The notes under the pieces: model-generated
Databases searched by the model: none
Told to the model about the DNA's origin: nothing
What the model saw: only the letters and a program-made list of their open reading frames with translations
In this document: piece by piece, positions 1 through 6,521 of the stretch
How the letters are laid out: every line of letters starts with the position of its first letter
How positions within the stretch are numbered: the stretch's first letter is position 1
Made by a program: the position numbers and the translations under genes
Source: Nevskiales bacterium
Lineage (GTDB): Bacteria > Pseudomonadota > Gammaproteobacteria > Nevskiales > Nevskiaceae
NCBI GenBank assembly: GCA_022616655.1
Contig: JAKEEJ010000182.1
Span: 1-17,839, forward strand
Length of the DNA stretch: 17,839 nucleotides
Direction of reading: 5' to 3'

Positions 1-152
1 ATCCCGACGTGGTGCGGGCAGAGTTCGGATTCGGAAAAGAATTCCAGGTGCTGATGGGGATCTGTTTCGGCTACGAGGATCCGGCCGTACCGGCCAACGC
101 GCTGCGCTCCACCCGGGCGGAACTCGCCGAGGCAGTGGTGTTTAAAAGTTAG
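1..152 (+). CDS. Nitroreductase-family protein, C-terminal fragment (5' end outside window)
   Basis: Reading from base 3, the window opens in frame with about 49 codons that end at a TAG at 150-152. The peptide contains GICFGYEDPAVPANALRSTR followed by an acidic tail ending VVFKS. This resembles the C-terminal end of NAD(P)H-dependent, FMN-binding nitroreductase-like proteins, where a G(I/W)xxGYEDPxxPxNxxRxxR stretch precedes a short LxExVxF end. The flavin-binding N-terminal half lies outside the window, so substrate and exact subfamily cannot be judged. The stop codon falls inside the end of purD on the opposite strand (11 bp convergent overlap), so there is no room for a terminator between the two genes. 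The family call rests only on this short motif and is moderately sure; that the reading frame is coding is more certain. Confidence 0.7.
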   Translation, partial: PDVVRAEFGFGKEFQVLMGICFGYEDPAVPANALRSTRAELAEAVVFKS

Positions 153-1467
153 GACCTGTTGTCCCAGGTTGGGAACACCGCGCAATGGCGCGGTGCCCGA
201 TGTCCCTGCGAAATTGCGCGCCGGTCCAGCGGATCTTCGCCACGCCTTCGTAGGCGCTCCGTTGCGCGGCTTGCACGGTATCGCCAAGCGCGCAGATACA
301 CAGGACCCGCCCGCCGGCGGTGATGATTTTGTTCGTTGCAGCGTCCACGGCGGTACCGGCGTGAAAGACTTTCACCGCGGGTCCGAAATCCGCGGTCAGC
401 CCGTGGATTTCATCACGCGTGCGGACCGGCCCCGGGTATCCCTCTGCCGCCATGATCACGCCAAGTGCAGGTCGGGGATCCCATTCCGCGTGGGTCTGGG
501 CGAGCCTGTGCGCCAGCGCCGCGTCTATCAGTTCCACCAGGTCCGACTCGAGACGCATCATCAGCGGCTGCGTTTCAGGGTCGCCCAGGCGGCAGTTGAA
601 TTCCAGCACGCGGGGACTGCCGTCGCGCGCGATCATCACACCGGCGTAGAGGAACCCGGTATAGGCAATTCCGTCCTTCTCAAGCCCGGTAAGGGTGGGT
701 CGGATCACGTCGTTCAGGATGCGCTGTCGCACCGTTTCGCTGACCACCGGCGCCGGCGAGTACGCACCCATGCCGCCGGTATTGGGGCCGGTATCGCCAT
801 CGCCGATGCGCTTGTGATCTTGCGAGGTGGCCATTTCCAGGGCACAGCCGCCGGAAGCCATGACGATAAAACTGGCTTCTTCGCCATCAAGAAAATCTTC
901 GATCACCACCCGCCGGCCGGCGCTTCCCAGACGGTTGTCGGCGAGCATGTCCTGGACGGCGGTTCTGGCTTCGTCCCGCGTCTGTGCCACCACGACCCCC
1001 TTGCCGGCGGCAAGGCCGTCGGCTTTGATCACCACCGGCACGGCGCGGGTGTTCACGTCCGCCAGGGCCGTATCCAGTTCGGTGTGTACGCGGTACGTGG
1101 CGGTGGGGATCCTGTGACGCGCCATAAAATCTTTAGCAAACGCTTTGGAGGCTTCGAGTTGGGCGGCCTGTTTTGTCGGACCAAAACAGCGTAATCCCGC
1201 TTCTGTGAACGCATCCACGATTCCGGCGGCCAGTGGCGTTTCGGGGCCCACCACGGTCAGCGAAACGCGTTCCTCCTGGGCAAACCGCAACAGGGTGCTA
1301 ATGTCCTCGGCGGGAATGGCGACGTTGCGGCACTTGGGCTCGAGTGCCGTACCGGCATTGCCGGGCGCCACAAGCACCTGGGTTACATGGACGGACTGCG
1401 CCAGTTTCCAGGCGAGCGCGTGCTCGCGCCCGCCACCCCCCACCACCAGAATCTTTAATGGACCCAT
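142..1467 (-). CDS. purD: Phosphoribosylamine--glycine ligase (GAR synthetase)
   Basis: PurD joins glycine to 5-phosphoribosylamine using ATP, the second step of de novo purine synthesis, in the cytosol. The 441-residue product has the full family layout. The N-terminal domain begins KILVVGGGGREHALAWKL. The ATP-grasp region has VIKADGLAAGKGVVVA near residues 146-161. The signature DHKRIGDGDTGPNTGGMGAY lies near 217-236, and the metal-binding EFNCRLGDPETQ near 289-300. The C-terminal end carries the usual RRDIGHRAI. The length is slightly above the roughly 430 residues of E. coli PurD because of a short C-terminal extension. The ATG at 1465-1467 has a good GGAGGG ribosome binding site 4-5 nt upstream. 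The gene is the last of four on the minus strand, 48 bp after the LpxH-like gene, so cotranscription is likely. purH, its frequent partner in gammaproteobacteria, is not next to it. Confidence 0.97.
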   Translation of the reverse strand: MGPLKILVVGGGGREHALAWKLAQSVHVTQVLVAPGNAGTALEPKCRNVAIPAEDISTLLRFAQEERVSLTVVGPETPLAAGIVDAFTEAGLRCFGPTKQAAQLEASKAFAKDFMARHRIPTATYRVHTELDTALADVNTRAVPVVIKADGLAAGKGVVVAQTRDEARTAVQDMLADNRLGSAGRRVVIEDFLDGEEASFIVMASGGCALEMATSQDHKRIGDGDTGPNTGGMGAYSPAPVVSETVRQRILNDVIRPTLTGLEKDGIAYTGFLYAGVMIARDGSPRVLEFNCRLGDPETQPLMMRLESDLVELIDAALAHRLAQTHAEWDPRPALGVIMAAEGYPGPVRTRDEIHGLTADFGPAVKVFHAGTAVDAATNKIITAGGRVLCICALGDTVQAAQRSAYEGVAKIRWTGAQFRRDIGHRAIARCSQPGTTGPNF

Positions 1468-1515
1468 ATGCCCTCCGCCGTGGAGCGCGTAGGGTAATGG
1501 AAATCAGAGTCCGGA

Positions 1516-2349
1516 TTAACCCGAGGCGGCAGTGCGGTGCAACGGCGTTACGTTTAGGCCCTGGTCCTGGTGGCCGAGTTTCACCCAGTGGATGATGCCG
1601 ATGCGGCCGTTGAAATCTTCGCCCAGTGCGGTACAGGACTCCACCCAGTCACCGCAGTTGTGGTACGTCACGCCGTGCATCTTGCGGATCTCGGCGTGAT
1701 GAATGTGGCCGCAGACCACGCCGTCCAGTTTGCGGCGCTTGCAGTCGCGTGCGACGGCGTCTTCAAAGCGGGAGACGATGCTGACGGCGGTTTTGACGCG
1801 CTGTTTGGCATAGGCTGACAGCGACCAGTACGGCAGGCCGACCTGTGCCCGTGCGCGATTGAGCCAGTAATTGAAGCGCTGGGTATTCTGGTAGAGGGCA
1901 TCGCCGGCGAATGCCACCCAGCGGTGGTAGCGCGTGATGACATCGAATGCATCGCCGTGGGTCACCAGCAATTTGCGGCCGTCGGCGGTTTCGTGGATCG
2001 CTTCGTTCACCACCTGGATGTTGCCCATGGTCAGGCGGTAATCCACAAATTTGCGCAGGAACTCGTCGTGATTGCCAGTGACGTAGGTAACCCGCGTGCC
2101 GCGTTTGGCCTTGGTCAGAACCTTGCGGATGACGTTGGTGTGCTCCTGCGGCCAGTACCAGCCCGCGGACAGTTTCCAGCCGTCAATGATGTCGCCCACC
2201 AGGAAGAGCCGCTCGCAGTCGGTGGCTTTGAGGAAGTCCACCAGATGCTGAGCCTGACAGCCGGTCGTGCCCAGGTGCACGTCCGAGATCCAGACGGTCC
2301 GGTAACGGTTCCCACGGCCGGCAGTTTCGGAAATTCTGTCAGCAGTCAT
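1516..2349 (-). CDS. LpxH-like metallophosphoesterase (putative UDP-2,3-diacylglucosamine diphosphatase family)
   Basis: This is a calcineurin-type metallophosphoesterase of about 277 residues. All dinuclear metal motifs are visible in order: SDVHLG (D23, H25), GDIIDGW (D53), GNHDE (N93, H94), THGD (H131) and GHIHHA (H215, H217). The arrangement fits the COG2908 group usually annotated as UDP-2,3-diacylglucosamine diphosphatase, the enzyme that releases UMP during lipid A synthesis. Members of this longer branch differ from classical LpxH, so the substrate is inferred and no symbol is given. The start is uncertain. The ATG at 2347-2349 gives the short N-terminus typical of the family. An in-frame ATG at 2371-2373 would add eight residues. 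Neither has a clear ribosome binding site, and both sit in the same 10 bp direct repeat. The gene lies 40-65 bp after the oxidoreductase gene and 48 bp before purD. Confidence 0.85.
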   Translation of the reverse strand: MTADRISETAGRGNRYRTVWISDVHLGTTGCQAQHLVDFLKATDCERLFLVGDIIDGWKLSAGWYWPQEHTNVIRKVLTKAKRGTRVTYVTGNHDEFLRKFVDYRLTMGNIQVVNEAIHETADGRKLLVTHGDAFDVITRYHRWVAFAGDALYQNTQRFNYWLNRARAQVGLPYWSLSAYAKQRVKTAVSIVSRFEDAVARDCKRRKLDGVVCGHIHHAEIRKMHGVTYHNCGDWVESCTALGEDFNGRIGIIHWVKLGHQDQGLNVTPLHRTAASG

Positions 2350-2399
2350 GACACTAGGATGTGTTCCGCACATGACACTACGGAGACAGACGTGTGTCA
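2347..2399. repeat. Cluster of TGACAC half-sites around the start of the LpxH-like gene
   Basis: The 10-mer CATGACACTA occurs at 2347-2356 and again at 2371-2380, a 24 bp repeat distance. An inverted copy of the core, GTGTCA, lies at 2394-2399, so TGACAC (2373-2378) and GTGTCA form a dyad with 15 bp between arms. On the minus strand each direct copy reads TAGTGTCATG and supplies one of the two candidate start codons. The 24 bp spacing is not far from two helical turns, which would suit a protein-binding array. It could equally be the trace of a small local duplication. No transcription factor is assigned. Confidence 0.4.
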
Positions 2400-2413
2400 G
2401 GCGGGTGACAGGT

Positions 2414-3931
2414 CTAGCGGATCCGCCAGGCGTGGAAGTGCCTGAGAATCTCTAAAATCCGTTCCGGTTTGTGAGCCTGTTTCCAGACGCCCGCCGCGTA
2501 CTTGTTTGCTTCAGCCAGGGTGGGGTAAATGTGGATCGTGCCGAGAATCTTGTTGAGCCCCAGACCGTGGCGCATGGCCAGGACGTATTCAGCAATCAGG
2601 TCGCCCGCATGTTCGCCAATGATCGTGACACCGAGGATAGTGTCCTTGCCCGGAACCGTCAGCACTTTGACCACGCCGTGTGCCTCACTGTCGGCAATGG
2701 CGCGGTCCAGCTCGGCCAGTTCGAAGCGCGTGACTTCGTAGGGGACGTTTTTTTCCCGCGCTTCCAGTTCGTTCAGGCCCACGCGCGCCACTTCCGGTTC
2801 GGTAAACGTGGCCCAGGGGATCACCGAATAATCCACCTTGAACCGGCCGCCCCGCAGCGGCAGCAAAGGGGAAAACAAAGCGTTGACGGTACAGTACCAG
2901 GCCATGTGCGCGGCGGTATGGGTGAATTGATAAGGCCCCACGACGTCGCCGCAGGCGTAGAGGCTGGGGATGTTGGTCTGCAGAAATTCGTTGACTTCAA
3001 TGGTTCGGCCGGTCTTTACGCCGATGTCTTCCAGACCGTAGCCTTTCAGCCGGGCCGCGCGCCCCACGGCGACCAGAATCTGGTCAAAGGGAATGCGTTC
3101 CTCACCGCCGGGTTCGTGTCCGCCCGATCCCGGCGCTGTCGCAGGATCCGGTCGCGATTCGCAGACCAGGAATTTCTGGCCGTTCTCCATCCCCACACTC
3201 TTCGCCTTGGTGTTGAGGCGCACGTCCACCCCTTCTGCGACGAATTGCCGGCGCACTTTTTCGGAGATTTCGGGATCCTCCCGCATCAGAAGGCGCGGCA
3301 GCATTTCCACCTGTGTGACCTTGCTGCCGAGACGGGCAAAGGCCTGAGCCAGCTCGGATCCGATCGGTCCGCCGCCCAGCACCACAAGGCGCTTGGGCTG
3401 TTCCCGGAGCTTCCAGACGTTGTCTGAGGTCAGATGGCCGGCTTCCTTGAGTCCCGGGATGGGCGGTACCGCCGGCGCGGCGCCGGTGGCGATGACGATG
3501 TTTTTTGCGGTCAGGCGCTGCTCGCCCATGGGTCCGGTAATCTGCACGGTCCAGGGGTCCAGCAGTTTCGCCTCGCCCTTGAGACACTCCACGCCGAGGC
3601 CCGCGTAGCGTTCCACGGAATCGTGCGGCTCGATGGCTTTCACGATGCGCTGGACGCGTTCCATCACGTCGGAAAAGTCAAACCGGACTTCCGCGGATTC
3701 CATGCCGAACTCCCGGGCGCGGCGGATGTGCGAGAGAAATTTCGCCGAGCGGATCAGGGCCTTGGACGGGACACAGCCGGTGTTCAGGCAATCGCCGCCC
3801 ATCTCGTGTTTCTCAATCAGTGTGACCTTGGCCCTGACCGCGGCGGCGATGTAGGACGTCACCAGACCGGCGCTGCCGGCGCCAATGACAATCAGATTGC
3901 GGTCAAATTTTTTCGGCGGGCGGTACGACAT
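2414..3931 (-). CDS. FAD-dependent pyridine nucleotide-disulfide oxidoreductase, mercuric-reductase-like, TVP38-associated
   Basis: The 505-residue protein has the class I flavoprotein disulfide reductase fold. The N-terminal dinucleotide site is VIGAGSAGL (15-23), the redox-active pair is C48/C53 in GGDCLNTGCVPSK, and the second NAD(P)H site is VVLGGGPIGSELAQAFARLG. The FAD segment SLYACGDVVG precedes a dimerisation domain. In the C-terminal motif HIYPTLAE (467-474) the position of the catalytic histidine of dihydrolipoamide dehydrogenase is Tyr469, as in MerA. The protein lacks both the N-terminal metal-binding domain and the C-terminal cysteine pair of MerA, so neither lipoamide nor mercury is a safe substrate. 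It overlaps the TVP38 gene by 29 bp and its GGGGAGGG ribosome binding site lies inside that gene, suggesting coupled translation and joint function. Proteins of this type are known beside or fused to TVP38 proteins. The electron acceptor is unknown. Confidence 0.88.
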   Translation of the reverse strand: MSYRPPKKFDRNLIVIGAGSAGLVTSYIAAAVRAKVTLIEKHEMGGDCLNTGCVPSKALIRSAKFLSHIRRAREFGMESAEVRFDFSDVMERVQRIVKAIEPHDSVERYAGLGVECLKGEAKLLDPWTVQITGPMGEQRLTAKNIVIATGAAPAVPPIPGLKEAGHLTSDNVWKLREQPKRLVVLGGGPIGSELAQAFARLGSKVTQVEMLPRLLMREDPEISEKVRRQFVAEGVDVRLNTKAKSVGMENGQKFLVCESRPDPATAPGSGGHEPGGEERIPFDQILVAVGRAARLKGYGLEDIGVKTGRTIEVNEFLQTNIPSLYACGDVVGPYQFTHTAAHMAWYCTVNALFSPLLPLRGGRFKVDYSVIPWATFTEPEVARVGLNELEAREKNVPYEVTRFELAELDRAIADSEAHGVVKVLTVPGKDTILGVTIIGEHAGDLIAEYVLAMRHGLGLNKILGTIHIYPTLAEANKYAAGVWKQAHKPERILEILRHFHAWRIR

Positions 3932-4613
3932 GCCGTGCCCTCCCCTGTTTAATGTAGGCGATACTCTTTTTGGCGACCCAGGGAAACAGTCCCAGTAACA
4001 GAAATGCTCCCAGCAGGCCGGGGGACAACAGGCCGCGCAAGGAACTGAGTTGGGCGATCTGTGTGCCCGCCAGAACGTAGACGAGGGTGCCGGCCAGCAT
4101 GCCGAGCTGGCTGACCCAGTAAAAGGTCGCGGTTTTGATCGGCGTGAGCCCCATCACCAGATTGATCAGGAAGAACGGAAAGGCCGGTACCAGTCGCAGG
4201 GTGAACAGATAGAAGGCGCCGTCTTTTTCGATGCCCCGGTTAACCGTGGCGAGTTGGGGGCCATAACGACGCTGGATGGCGTCGCGCAACAAGAAACGGG
4301 ACACCAGAAAAGCCAGCGTGGCCCCCAGCGTGGAGGCAAAGGAGACAATGACCGTTCCCCATCCGAGGCCGAAGAGGGCGCCGGCCGCGAGCGTCATCAG
4401 GGTAGCCCCCGGTAGCGAGAGTCCCGTAACGGCAACATAGCCGACGAAGAAAGCCGCGACCGTTGCCACGAACTGCCGGTCCCGGTAAACCTCGATTGCC
4501 GCCCGCTGGGCTTTGAAATAGTCCAGTGTGAAAAACCGGTCAAAGTCCAACAGAAAAAACGCCGCGACTGAGGCGGCCAGCAGCGCCAACACGGTCCAGC
4601 GCAAAGCAGTCAT
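3903..4613 (-). CDS. TVP38/TMEM64 (DedA/SNARE-associated) family inner-membrane protein
   Basis: This is a 236-residue hydrophobic protein with an N-terminal membrane segment near residues 6-23 and several further ones. The family core is clear: VTGLSLPGATLMTLAAGALFG, then a loop rich in G and S before ATLAFLVSRFLLRD, and later LRLVPAFPFFLINLVMGLT with the conserved R-x-x-P-x-x-P/F pattern. DedA-superfamily proteins are linked to lipid scrambling or transport and membrane homeostasis, but no reaction can be read here. The start at 4611-4613 has AGGA about 8 nt upstream. It is the first gene of the minus-strand cluster and is divergent from the CysH-like gene; its 3' end overlaps the oxidoreductase gene. 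That overlap and the known co-occurrence suggest a membrane-associated redox function, which is inference. Confidence 0.9.
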   Translation of the reverse strand: MTALRWTVLALLAASVAAFFLLDFDRFFTLDYFKAQRAAIEVYRDRQFVATVAAFFVGYVAVTGLSLPGATLMTLAAGALFGLGWGTVIVSFASTLGATLAFLVSRFLLRDAIQRRYGPQLATVNRGIEKDGAFYLFTLRLVPAFPFFLINLVMGLTPIKTATFYWVSQLGMLAGTLVYVLAGTQIAQLSSLRGLLSPGLLGAFLLLGLFPWVAKKSIAYIKQGRARHVVPPAEKI

Positions 4614-4684
4614 GGGGGTGTCCTATCGGGCGTCAAGTTTCTATTCTGAAGGCTGCGATGGGAAGCGGCTGGTTTATCCGTTCA

Positions 4685-4738
4685 GATTCAGTGCCCGAAC
4701 ATCCACCCCGATGGTGGGGTTGGGACGAACCCTGAATC
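4685..4738. repeat. Long imperfect inverted repeat (hairpin) in the divergent intergenic region
   Basis: The arms GATTCAG (4685-4691) and CTGAATC (4732-4738) enclose a second nested dyad: CCC-G-AAC-AT-CCACC (4694-4707) against GGTGG-G-GTT-GGG (4713-4724), closing on the 5 nt loop CCGAT. Counted together these give about 18 base pairs, with small bulges and an asymmetric interior loop on the 3' side. No T tract follows on the plus strand, so a simple terminator is unlikely. It lies 53 bp before the CysH-like start and about 70 bp upstream of the divergent TVP38 start, so it could act as an operator, or in the leader RNA of either gene. Confidence 0.5.
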
Positions 4739-4775
4739 AGCCCCCCTATTGGAGCCCAGATGGGACCCGTCTGTA

Positions 4776-4781
4776 TATAAT
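4776..4781 (+). promoter_or_regulatory. Candidate -10 element immediately upstream of the CysH-like gene
   Basis: A perfect TATAAT lies at 4776-4781, in otherwise GC-rich sequence. Only 10 nt separate it from the ATG at 4792, so transcription from it would start at about 4788 and give an almost leaderless mRNA. No good -35 sits at 16-18 bp; the nearest TTG-containing hexamer, TTGGAG at 4749-4754, is 21 bp away. This fits the lack of a strong ribosome binding site before the ATG, but the element could also be chance. Confidence 0.35.
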
Positions 4782-4791
4782 CGGCGACACC

Positions 4792-5412
4792 ATGGAACTG
4801 AACCTGGAACGCATTAACCGCGAGTGGGGACACGAACCGCAGAGGCTGGTGGACTGGGGGATCGGTCTGGGGCGGAAAGCGATCTGCACCACCAGCTTTG
4901 GCCCGTTCTCGGCCGTGATTTTGCACATGGTCACGCGTGCCGATCCGGCCATCCCGGTGGTGTGGATTGATTCCGGCTACGGCACCCCGGCGATGTACCG
5001 GTATGCCGATGCCGTGACGCGCCTGCTCAAGCTCCAGTTGCACATCTACCGTCCGCGCCGCTCCCGGGCGCACCGGGATGCCGTGGACGGCCCGCCGCCG
5101 GCCATTGACGATCCGCGCCACGCGGAGTTCACCCGTGAACTCAAGCTGGAACCGTTCGAGCGCGTGACCCGGGAACTGAAACCGCAGGTCTGGTTCACCG
5201 CCATCCGTGCCGATGAGACGCCGGAGCGCGCGCGCATGCAGCCGGTGTCGGTCAATCCGGACGGGTTGATCAAAATCGCGCCGGTGTTGCACTGGACTTC
5301 AAAGCAGATGAACGATTACCTTAAGCAGTACCGGCTGCCCAACAATTTTGACTATTTTGACCCGACCAAGGTGGAAGATCAGCGTGAATGCGGACTGCAC
5401 ATTGCCCATTAA
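4792..5412 (+). CDS. Phosphoadenosine phosphosulfate reductase (CysH) family protein, short form
   Basis: The 206-residue protein belongs to the PP-loop adenylyl-sulfate/PAPS reductase family. It has the phosphate-binding TTSFGPFSAVILHM (33-46), then VVWIDSGYGTPAMYRYA and WFTAIRADETPERAR, matching the order in E. coli CysH, and it ends with the catalytic ECGLH motif (Cys200). These enzymes reduce PAPS or APS to sulfite with thioredoxin or glutaredoxin. The only cysteines are C32 and C200, so the CC/CxxC cluster ligands of [4Fe-4S] APS reductases are absent, pointing to a PAPS-type or altered-substrate enzyme. It is shorter than E. coli CysH (about 244 residues), mainly between the core and the ECGLH tail. 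No cysD, cysN, cysI or cysJ is adjacent. The ATG at 4792 is chosen because homology begins there and the open frame upstream runs into the divergent gene. Real function could be sulfate assimilation or a paralogous role. Confidence 0.85.
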   Translation: MELNLERINREWGHEPQRLVDWGIGLGRKAICTTSFGPFSAVILHMVTRADPAIPVVWIDSGYGTPAMYRYADAVTRLLKLQLHIYRPRRSRAHRDAVDGPPPAIDDPRHAEFTRELKLEPFERVTRELKPQVWFTAIRADETPERARMQPVSVNPDGLIKIAPVLHWTSKQMNDYLKQYRLPNNFDYFDPTKVEDQRECGLHIAH

Positions 5413-5506
5413 CCATGGGCGGGCAGGCTTTGGCCCGGCGGGGAGCCTGGCCTGCGCTGGTGCGGTCGTTACTTAACGGGTTCTAGCCTTTCGCAGAGGG
5501 GAAATA
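5413..5506 (+). other. Intergenic region between the CysH-like and FHA genes, with a possible small hairpin
   Basis: This 94 bp gap contains CAGGCT (5424-5429) and AGCCTG (5444-5449), a 6 bp dyad with a 14 nt GC-rich loop. An alternative pairing is GCAGGC (5423-5428) with GCCTGC (5450-5455). No T run follows, so a terminator call is weak. No convincing promoter hexamers were seen. The 3' end holds the ribosome binding site of the FHA gene. Confidence 0.25.
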
Positions 5507-6505
5507 TTGGCTCAGACTGCAATGTGGACAGTGGTTGTTCGGGATCCGGGTGGACAGGTGATTGCGCAGCATCCTTTGCATCAGAAAACCTTGACCATCG
5601 GCCGCGACCAGACGCGCGACATTATCCTGCCCGCCAAGCAGGTGTCCCGCACGCATGCCCGGCTGGAGCTGAAAAACGGGCAGCCGGTCGTGGTGGACAC
5701 GGGCAGCGCCAACGGTACCCTGGTCAACGGCGCGCGCATCACGGCTCCCACGAACGTGGACGAGTCCAGCAAGATTGAGATTGGAGATTACCGTGTTTCC
5801 CTGAAGAAAGCGGGGAACTTCGATGCCAACGAGACGTTGGTCGCCACGCGGCGTTTCGCGCCGCCGCCCGCTTCAGCGACCGCCGCGACCGCCGCGACGG
5901 CTACGACGGCCAAACCGATGCCCAAGGCAGTGGAGGTTCCGGCGGCGCGCTCCCAGACTCCGAAGCCGCCACCGGCCACTCCGTCTCTGCCGGCCCAGGG
6001 CGCGGGCCCATCGCAAACTCGGGTGCCCGCCTCTCCGAAGGGGGGGGGTGACCTGCCGGAGCCGCGGTTGCCATCGGAGTCACTGGAATCAGGTTCGCAG
6101 GACGACGGCACGATCACGAGCGACCTCGAGCGACGTATTCAGAGCATCCGTGCTTTCCGCGCCGAGTCGCAGAAGACCGACCATACCAAACGTGAACATC
6201 TTGAAGGAGGGTGGGCCAAACTGGTGGCGGACATGCGTCTGTTGCAGGGCCGGCTGTCCGGCGACAAGCGCGTTCTGGACTTCAGCATCAGTCGTGACCA
6301 GAAGGAAATCGTCTTGAAACTGGCCGACCGCCACGAAAAACGCGGCTACCGGTACTTCCTGCTCTCGCAACACCACCCGGAGGGGAAATTCCCCGGCGTG
6401 GAAAAAGTGTGGCTGCGGGAGTTTGGTCACGAGGACGCCAGCTTCGAGGATCCGCAGAAGGCGATGGAAGCATTGCTGGTCCGCATCGCCGGTGCCCTGG
6501 CCTGA
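5507..6505 (+). CDS. FHA-domain protein with Ala/Pro-rich linker and unassigned C-terminal domain
   Basis: The N-terminal FHA domain (about residues 8-100) has the canonical phosphothreonine-binding positions: IGR (31-33), SRTH (47-50) and DTGSANGTLVNG (64-75). Such domains bind pThr peptides and usually serve Ser/Thr kinase signalling or secretion control. A low-complexity linker rich in Ala, Thr and Pro follows (about 110-205), encoded partly by ACC/GCG-type repeats and containing a run of nine G. The last 125 residues, from RRIQSIRAFRAES to the end, look folded, with alternating charged helices and a KEIVLKLADRHEKRGYRYFLLS strand-like part, but I recognise no family. There is no signal peptide or membrane segment. 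The start is TTG at 5507-5509, with AGAGGGG about 6 nt upstream; an ATG at 5522 would be too far from that site. No kinase or phosphatase gene is nearby. The FHA call is sure, the cellular role unknown. Confidence 0.9.
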   Translation: MAQTAMWTVVVRDPGGQVIAQHPLHQKTLTIGRDQTRDIILPAKQVSRTHARLELKNGQPVVVDTGSANGTLVNGARITAPTNVDESSKIEIGDYRVSLKKAGNFDANETLVATRRFAPPPASATAATAATATTAKPMPKAVEVPAARSQTPKPPPATPSLPAQGAGPSQTRVPASPKGGGDLPEPRLPSESLESGSQDDGTITSDLERRIQSIRAFRAESQKTDHTKREHLEGGWAKLVADMRLLQGRLSGDKRVLDFSISRDQKEIVLKLADRHEKRGYRYFLLSQHHPEGKFPGVEKVWLREFGHEDASFEDPQKAMEALLVRIAGALA

Positions 6506-6521
6506 GGAAGCCCGTTTTTCG

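Noticed and set aside
169..1194. A 341-codon open frame opposite purD
   Set aside because: It is a shadow of purD: low-complexity Arg/Gly/His-rich translation with no motif, while purD matches its family over the full length.
2414..3931. Mercuric reductase (merA) or dihydrolipoamide dehydrogenase (lpd)
   Set aside because: MerA's metal-binding domain and terminal Cys pair are absent and there are no mer genes. The Lpd catalytic His is replaced by Tyr and there are no 2-oxoacid dehydrogenase genes nearby.
4528..4791. Upstream extension of the CysH-like reading frame
   Set aside because: It would overlap the divergent TVP38 gene and run through the hairpin. Homology starts at the ATG at 4792.
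6506..6521. Terminator between the convergent FHA and acs genes
   Set aside because: A short T run is present (GTTTTTCG), but I could not find a stem preceding it on either strand.
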